Assembly: GCA_023262645.1 (NCBI GenBank)
Contig: JALRAA010000028.1
Location: forward strand, 1-10,241
Reading direction: 5' to 3'
Length of the DNA: 10,241 bases
DNA from: Burkholderiaceae bacterium
GTDB lineage: Bacteria; Pseudomonadota; Gammaproteobacteria; Burkholderiales; Burkholderiaceae_C
Positions 6,551 to 10,241 of this stretch are shown here, piece by piece. The position numbers and the translations under genes are program-made. Each line of letters begins with the position of its first letter. Positions within the stretch are counted from its first letter, which is position 1. The notes beneath the pieces were generated by a model, which searched no databases, was not told where the DNA came from, and saw only the letters and a list, made by a program, of their open reading frames with translations.

Positions 6551-7186
6551 TCATAGCCCCAAAAGGCTTACATCTCCACCGCCTTGTCTGACCAATAATG
6601 GTGCATCGCCCGATCCCATGGGGGTCAAATCGACCACGGTGGTGGCTTGCATCGAGCAGGCGCCGGCGTCGATGACCGCAGCCAATTGGTGCTCGAACCG
6701 TTCGCGGATGTCTTGGGCATCGTTCAGCGGCTCGGATTCTCCCGGGGGAATCAGTGTGGTGGCCAGCAAAGGCGCACCGTGCAAAGCCAATAAAGCCAAC
6801 AGGCACGGGTGATGTGGTACCCGCAAACCAATGGTTTTGCGCTGTGGATGCGAAACGCGGCGCGGTACTTCTTTGGTGGCCTCTAATATGAAGGTGTAAG
6901 CACCCGGGGTAGCCGCCTTGAGCAAACGAAATTGCCGGTTATCCACCTTGGCATACAGCGCCAATTCGCTCAAGTCGCGGCACAACAAGGTGAGGTGGTG
7001 TTTTTCATCCACATCGCGCATGCGGCGCATGTGATCGACCGCCGTTTTATCGTCGAGATGACACACCAAGGCATAACTCGAATCGGTGGGCACAGCCAAC
7101 ACCCGTCCTTGGCTGAGCAAAGCCACCGCTTGTTTGAGCAAACGCGGTTGCGGATTGTCAGGATGGACTTGCAGCCATTGGGCCAT
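6551..7186 (-). CDS. yciO: YciO-type protein of the Sua5/YrdC/YciO family
   Basis: A 211-aa single-domain protein of the family whose YrdC/TsaC and Sua5 members make threonylcarbamoyl-AMP for tRNA t6A; the precise role of YciO is less settled. It matches E. coli YciO from memory nearly end to end: HPDNPQPRLLKQAV, PTDSSYALVC (33-42), LTLLCRDLSEL, TPGAYTFIL (93-101), ATKEVPRRV and KTIGLRVPHHP. The S-x-N motif of true TsaC/Sua5 enzymes (TSAN after the hydrophobic LLA strand) is replaced by TTL at 143-145, as in YciO, arguing against it being the main t6A enzyme. The ATG at 7186 fits the family start, and the frame is closed upstream by a TAA inside the hairpin. There is no recognisable Shine-Dalgarno sequence; TTTTCTCC precedes the ATG. 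It follows the rnm stop by 24 bases; the pair is also adjacent in E. coli. Confidence 0.93.
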   Translation of the reverse strand: MAQWLQVHPDNPQPRLLKQAVALLSQGRVLAVPTDSSYALVCHLDDKTAVDHMRRMRDVDEKHHLTLLCRDLSELALYAKVDNRQFRLLKAATPGAYTFILEATKEVPRRVSHPQRKTIGLRVPHHPCLLALLALHGAPLLATTLIPPGESEPLNDAQDIRERFEHQLAAVIDAGACSMQATTVVDLTPMGSGDAPLLVRQGGGDVSLLGL

Positions 7187-7189
7187 GGA

Positions 7190-7206
7190 GAAAACCGCTT
7201 AGCGGT
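7190..7206 (-). terminator. Hairpin plus T-run between rnm and yciO (possible attenuator)
   Basis: The 13-base perfect inverted repeat ACCGCTTAGCGGT (7194-7206) lies in the 24-base gap. As minus-strand RNA it gives a 5-bp stem ACCGC/GCGGU with a UAA loop followed by UUU and UCUCC. It looks like a very short intrinsic terminator just before the yciO ATG, and would also fold next to the initiation site. The stem is short, so strong termination is doubtful. Confidence 0.3.
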
Positions 7207-7210
7207 GAAG

Positions 7211-8062
7211 TTATTGGATGCGATCGGCCAACAGTTCCCAGACCGGGGTCAGGTCGCCAGGCAACCAAGGCAGGCTGCCCAAGTCGGTGTGGCTTTCTTG
7301 CGGGCTGTGGAAATCGCTGCCGCGTGACGCCGCCAGTCCGAATTCGCGCGCAGTGTCTGCATAGGTGAGGGCTTCTTGTGCCGAGTGGCTGCCGGTGACC
7401 ACTTCTACCGCTTGACCACCGTGGGTTTTGAATTCGGTGAACAAAGCATATTCTTCGGTCGGCGTGAACCCATAGCGTGCAGGATGGGCAATCACTGCAA
7501 CGCCTTGGCTGTCGCGTATCCAGCGGATCGCGTCGCCCAAAGCCGCCCAGCGGTGCGGAACAAAACCGGGTTTGCCTTCGGTCAAGAAACGCCTGAACAC
7601 TTCATGTGTGTCCTTGCATACCCCGGTCTCGACCAAATAACGGGCGAAATGGGTGCGTGAAATCAAATCGGGGTTGCCCGCGTAGGAGAGTGCGCCTTCA
7701 AAGCTGCCATGGATGCCGACTTTGGCCAAACCGGCCGCCATGTCTTTGGCGCGTTCGTGTCTGCCGCCACGGGTGCTTTGCAAACCGTTTTGTATTTCAG
7801 GGTTATCGATATCAAAGCCCAATCCCACGATATGCACCGTGCGTCCGGCAAAAGACACGGAAATTTCGGTGCCGCTCAAGTAGCCCATGCCCAAAGCCTT
7901 GGCGGCTGCGGCAGCGCGGGCTTGGCCGCCGATTTCGTCATGGTCGGTCAACGACCATAACTCGACGCCATTGGCATGTGCTCTGGCAGCCAGAGCTTCG
8001 GGCGTGAGTGTGCCGTCTGAAATGACGGAATGGCAGTGCAAATCGGCGTTGAGGATATTCAC
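7211..8062 (-). CDS. rnm: PHP-domain 3',5'-nucleoside bisphosphate phosphatase / RNase AM
   Basis: A 283-aa PHP-superfamily metal-dependent phosphoesterase of the YciV/TrpH type. In E. coli this family (RNase AM) trims RNA 5' ends, including rRNA, as a 5'-3' exonuclease; the Chromobacterium violaceum member removes the 3' phosphate from 3',5'-bisphosphonucleotides such as pAp. All PHP metal motifs are visible: DLHCHS with H9 and H11, D16, TDHDE with D40/H41, GTEIS with E66, H77, HPARY with H193 and SDFHS with D250/H252. Catalytic competence is therefore expected. The start is a GTG at 8062: upstream the frame meets the recJ TAG after three codons, and no ATG precedes DLHCHS. GGAA lies only two bases before the GTG, a poor ribosome binding distance. 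The gene is 9 bases downstream of recJ and 24 bases upstream of yciO. Confidence 0.93.
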   Translation of the reverse strand: MNILNADLHCHSVISDGTLTPEALAARAHANGVELWSLTDHDEIGGQARAAAAAKALGMGYLSGTEISVSFAGRTVHIVGLGFDIDNPEIQNGLQSTRGGRHERAKDMAAGLAKVGIHGSFEGALSYAGNPDLISRTHFARYLVETGVCKDTHEVFRRFLTEGKPGFVPHRWAALGDAIRWIRDSQGVAVIAHPARYGFTPTEEYALFTEFKTHGGQAVEVVTGSHSAQEALTYADTAREFGLAASRGSDFHSPQESHTDLGSLPWLPGDLTPVWELLADRIQ

Positions 8063-8070
8063 CGTTCCAT
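8059..8070 (-). promoter_or_regulatory. Three-codon start-stop ORF overlapping the GTG start of rnm
   Basis: One base after the recJ TAG the minus strand reads ATG GAA CGG TGA, and the TGA overlaps the GTG start of rnm. A ribosome ending recJ could restart at this ATG and then at the GTG. The spacing (ATG 8 bases before GTG) is the same as at 6432-6443. No Shine-Dalgarno sequence precedes it. It may be chance. Confidence 0.22.
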
Positions 8071-8071
8071 T

Positions 8072-9781
8072 CTAGGCGGTGCGCATGTTTTCGATGTGCA
8101 GTTTCAGTTTTCTCTGGCCTTGCCAATGGTCAAGCACCAACCGGTAGGCGAGTTCGGCCTGTGCGGGCAAGGCTTCTTGTCGGCCAAACCAAATGCCATC
8201 GACCAACTGGCCATGCAAGCGCAGTTTGAGTGACAAGTGCTTTTCGCCGACGATACGTTGGTTCAGGATGTCCATCTGGTCTTGAAACAACGGTGATTCA
8301 AAGCCTTGTCCCCACACCTGTTCTTGCAATTCCATGGCCACATCGGGGCGCAAGTGCTGCGGCGGCAGTGGGCCATCCGTTGCCAACGAGCGAGTGAGCG
8401 TGGCTGCGTCCAGCCAATGCGCGGCGATGTGTTGCAACGCGTCTTCAAAAGTGGCCAGATCGTCTTCGAGCAAAGTGCAACCGGCTGCCATGGCGTGTCC
8501 GCCAAAGCGCAACAACAGGCCGGGATGCAGTTTGACGACGGCGTCCAATGCGTCGCGCAAATGAAACCCTGGCACCGAACGGCCCGAGCCTTTGAGCACC
8601 GCCTGCCCGTCCGATTCGCTGGCGGCAAACACAAAACATGGACGGTGGTGCAAATCTTTCAGGCGTCCGGCCACGATACCCACCACGCCTTCGTGAAAAG
8701 CTTCGTCAAACAGGCACAACGCCGGGGGTGGTTCGTCGTCTGGGTCTAACAACGACTCGGCGAGCAGCAACGCTTGTTCGCGCATGCCGGTTTCGATGCT
8801 GCGGCGTTCTCGGTTGATGGCGTCGAGCTGTTGCGCCAATTGCATGGCTTGGGCCGGGTCATCGGTGCGTAAACATTCAATGCCTAAGCGCATGTCTGAC
8901 AAGCGGCCCGCAGCGTTGATGCGAGGCCCCAACGCAAACCCCATGTCCTGGCTGATGGCTTGCGACGGCTCGCGTCCGGCCACCTGAAACAAAGCCGCCA
9001 TGCCAGTGGGCAACACACCGCGTCGCATTCTGGCCAAGCCTTGCGATACCAAGCGTCGGTTGTTGGCGTCGAGCTTGACGACATCGGCAACAGTGCCCAA
9101 TGCAACCAACGGCAACAGGCCATCCAACCGAGGCTCGTTGTGCTTGTCAAACACCCCGCGCTCACGCAAGCAAGCGCGCAATGCCAGCAGCACATAAAAC
9201 ATGACCCCAACGCCGGCCATGTGCTTGCTGGCAAAACCACAACCCGGTTGGTTGGGGTTCACCAAGGCATCGGCCTCGGGCAGCGAAGCGCCTGGCAAAT
9301 GGTGATCAGTCACCAGCACTTGCATACCCAATTGACGCGCCACGGCCACGCCCTCAACACTGGCGATGCCGTTATCGACTGTCACCAACAATTGCGCGCC
9401 CGTGGCATGCACGCGTTGAGAAATAGCGGGCGTGAGGCCGTAGCCATCGACCACGCGGTCGGGTACCAAAAAATCCACATGCGATGCGCCCAGCAACGCC
9501 AACCCGCGCAAGCCCACTGCGCAGGCGGTGGCACCATCGCAGTCGTAGTCCGCCACGATGCAGATGCGCTTGTTCGCAGCGATCGCATCGGCCAGCAATC
9601 GGGCGGCTTGCGCCATGCCTTTCATGCCTTCGGGCGGCAGCAATTGCGCCAGCGATACGTCCAGTTCGCCCGGATCGCTGACCCCACGCGCTGCATACAA
9701 ACGTGCCAGCAAGGGATGCACGCCAGCTTGCTCCAGTGCCCAGATAGCACGCGGTGGGGCGTCACGCAAAATGAATTTCAT
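8072..9781 (-). CDS. recJ: Single-stranded-DNA-specific exonuclease RecJ
   Basis: A 5'-3' exonuclease on single-stranded DNA acting in RecFOR recombination, mismatch repair and base excision repair. At 569 aa it is close to E. coli RecJ (577). The DHH phosphoesterase core shows IVADYDCDG with D78/D80/D82, VTVDNG with D136, and the signature VTDHH with D159/H160/H161. VALGTVADVVKL brings D233, and GFALGPRINAAGRL follows. The DHHA1 part has GVVGIVAGRL, KGSGRSVPGFHL and GGHAMAAG (427-434). The C-terminal OB-type region ends in LKLHIENMRTA. The start is taken as ATG 9781 (MKFILRDAPP), because its ATGA overlaps the stop of the upstream gene and family members begin near there. An open extension to an ATG at 9835 would add 18 residues inside that gene. 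The stop lies 9 bases before rnm. Confidence 0.96.
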   Translation of the reverse strand: MKFILRDAPPRAIWALEQAGVHPLLARLYAARGVSDPGELDVSLAQLLPPEGMKGMAQAARLLADAIAANKRICIVADYDCDGATACAVGLRGLALLGASHVDFLVPDRVVDGYGLTPAISQRVHATGAQLLVTVDNGIASVEGVAVARQLGMQVLVTDHHLPGASLPEADALVNPNQPGCGFASKHMAGVGVMFYVLLALRACLRERGVFDKHNEPRLDGLLPLVALGTVADVVKLDANNRRLVSQGLARMRRGVLPTGMAALFQVAGREPSQAISQDMGFALGPRINAAGRLSDMRLGIECLRTDDPAQAMQLAQQLDAINRERRSIETGMREQALLLAESLLDPDDEPPPALCLFDEAFHEGVVGIVAGRLKDLHHRPCFVFAASESDGQAVLKGSGRSVPGFHLRDALDAVVKLHPGLLLRFGGHAMAAGCTLLEDDLATFEDALQHIAAHWLDAATLTRSLATDGPLPPQHLRPDVAMELQEQVWGQGFESPLFQDQMDILNQRIVGEKHLSLKLRLHGQLVDGIWFGRQEALPAQAELAYRLVLDHWQGQRKLKLHIENMRTA

Positions 9782-10241
9782 GACAACTGCTTCACCCAAG
9801 AACGCGGACGAATCTTTCGCCAGACGCGTTGCCACCGTGGTGTGTCACTGGCTTTGAGCGTCAAGCAGCGATCGACGCCACACAAGACAACGCTGTCGCC
9901 GCGCTGCAAGGCCGGTGCCATCAGGTTCTGCGCCAGTTCTGCAAACGCGCTGGCCCAGGCGGCGGGGTCGTGTTGCAAGTAAGTGTCGCGAAGTTGGGTG
10001 TGCAGATACACGCCGCTGTGCGATGGCGATGGCAGTGGGCCACAACCACTGACCCAAAACGAATTGATGGGCTGTGGCCGCTCGGCGTTCAGAGCGTGTG
10101 TGTAGAGCAGCATTTGCATTTCATTTTGCAAACGACGAAGCTTGGTGGCCGAGCCCGTAGGTGTTGCACCGCCCACTAACCACGGATCTATGTTGCGGCC
10201 TATCACCCGATCCAGCGAGGCAGTGGGCAAGCGGGCAAATA
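9778..10241 (-). CDS. COG4255-type hypothetical protein, C-terminal part (5' end outside window)
   Basis: About 154 residues are visible and the frame is open to the right edge (codons before the TTG at 10230 read F-A-R), so the true start lies beyond the window. The stretch KLRRLQNEMQMLLYTH followed by INSFWVSGCG is one I recognise from a family in Betaproteobacteria just upstream of recJ. Its members are annotated as COG4255, phosphoglycerate-mutase-like or RpfE-type regulatory proteins. No enzymatic function has been established to my knowledge and no catalytic residues can be named. Here the rest is helical and Trp-rich (DPAAWASAFAELAQNL), then a VVLCG strand and a basic C-terminus (RWQRVWRKIRPRSW). 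The stop overlaps the recJ start (ATGA), so the two are probably translated together. Confidence 0.75.
   Translation of the reverse strand, partial: FARLPTASLDRVIGRNIDPWLVGGATPTGSATKLRRLQNEMQMLLYTHALNAERPQPINSFWVSGCGPLPSPSHSGVYLHTQLRDTYLQHDPAAWASAFAELAQNLMAPALQRGDSVVLCGVDRCLTLKASDTPRWQRVWRKIRPRSWVKQLS

Noticed and set aside
9782..9835. Upstream ATG giving a 587-aa RecJ
   Set aside because: The added 18 residues lie in the COG4255 gene; the ATGA overlap at 9778-9781 gives a more typical start.
8960..9982. A 340-codon plus-strand open frame opposite recJ
   Set aside because: It lies opposite the most conserved RecJ motifs and the COG4255 gene, is rich in His/Gln/Arg, and shows no domain or ribosome binding site.
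10228..10230. TTG as the start of the last minus-strand gene
   Set aside because: The frame stays open through the window edge, and the visible part is only the C-terminal portion of the family.
1..10241. Search for mobile elements, CRISPR, tRNA genes, toxin-antitoxin or defence genes
   Set aside because: No transposase, integrase, spaced direct repeats, tRNA-like cloverleaf or defence-type protein was recognised; every gene over 150 codons on the sense strands fits a housekeeping or regulatory family.

Overview
The window reads as a chromosomal housekeeping segment of a betaproteobacterium, most likely Burkholderiales. This is inferred from three things: a System I cytochrome c maturation cluster in the order ccmF-G-H-I, a long-form tryptophanyl-tRNA synthetase directly behind an M50 peptidase, and a COG4255-type gene ahead of recJ. 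Base composition is moderately GC-rich and leucine is written very often as TTG. Genus cannot be fixed by reading alone. There are no tRNA or rRNA genes, insertion sequences, prophage genes or CRISPR arrays, and coding density is very high.

Layout. On the + strand, positions 1-3922 hold the distal part of a cytochrome c biogenesis operon: ccmF (5' end cut by the window), ccmG (thioredoxin-like reductase), ccmH (apocytochrome thiol oxidoreductase) and ccmI (TPR apocytochrome chaperone). They are separated by 4 bases, overlapped by ATGA, and directly abutted (TGA then ATG). On the - strand, everything from the right edge to 3944 runs leftward: a COG4255-type gene (cut by the right edge), recJ, an rnm/RNase AM-type PHP phosphoesterase, yciO, a 115-base AT-rich gap, an M50 site-2-type peptidase, trpS, and a NarL/LuxR-type response regulator. 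The two groups converge at 3922/3944 with 21 bases between them.

Working together. CcmF, G, H and I are successive partners in haem attachment to apocytochrome c: thiol reduction (CcmG, CcmH), apocytochrome delivery (CcmI) and haem ligation (CcmF). The leftward genes form two probable transcription units. COG4255-recJ-rnm-yciO is tightly packed and includes two nucleases, RecJ on DNA and RNase AM on RNA. M50-trpS-response regulator follows the only sizeable intergenic gap, which is the obvious promoter candidate.

No new multi-gene system was found. The points most worth checking are a four-cysteine Fe-S-type motif in TrpS, a repeated start-site arrangement in which an ATG-led three-codon ORF ends in a TGA overlapping a GTG start (seen at both GTG-start genes), an orphan response regulator attached to trpS, a hairpin plus T-run between rnm and yciO where yciO lacks a visible ribosome binding site, and two inverted repeats in the promoter gap.
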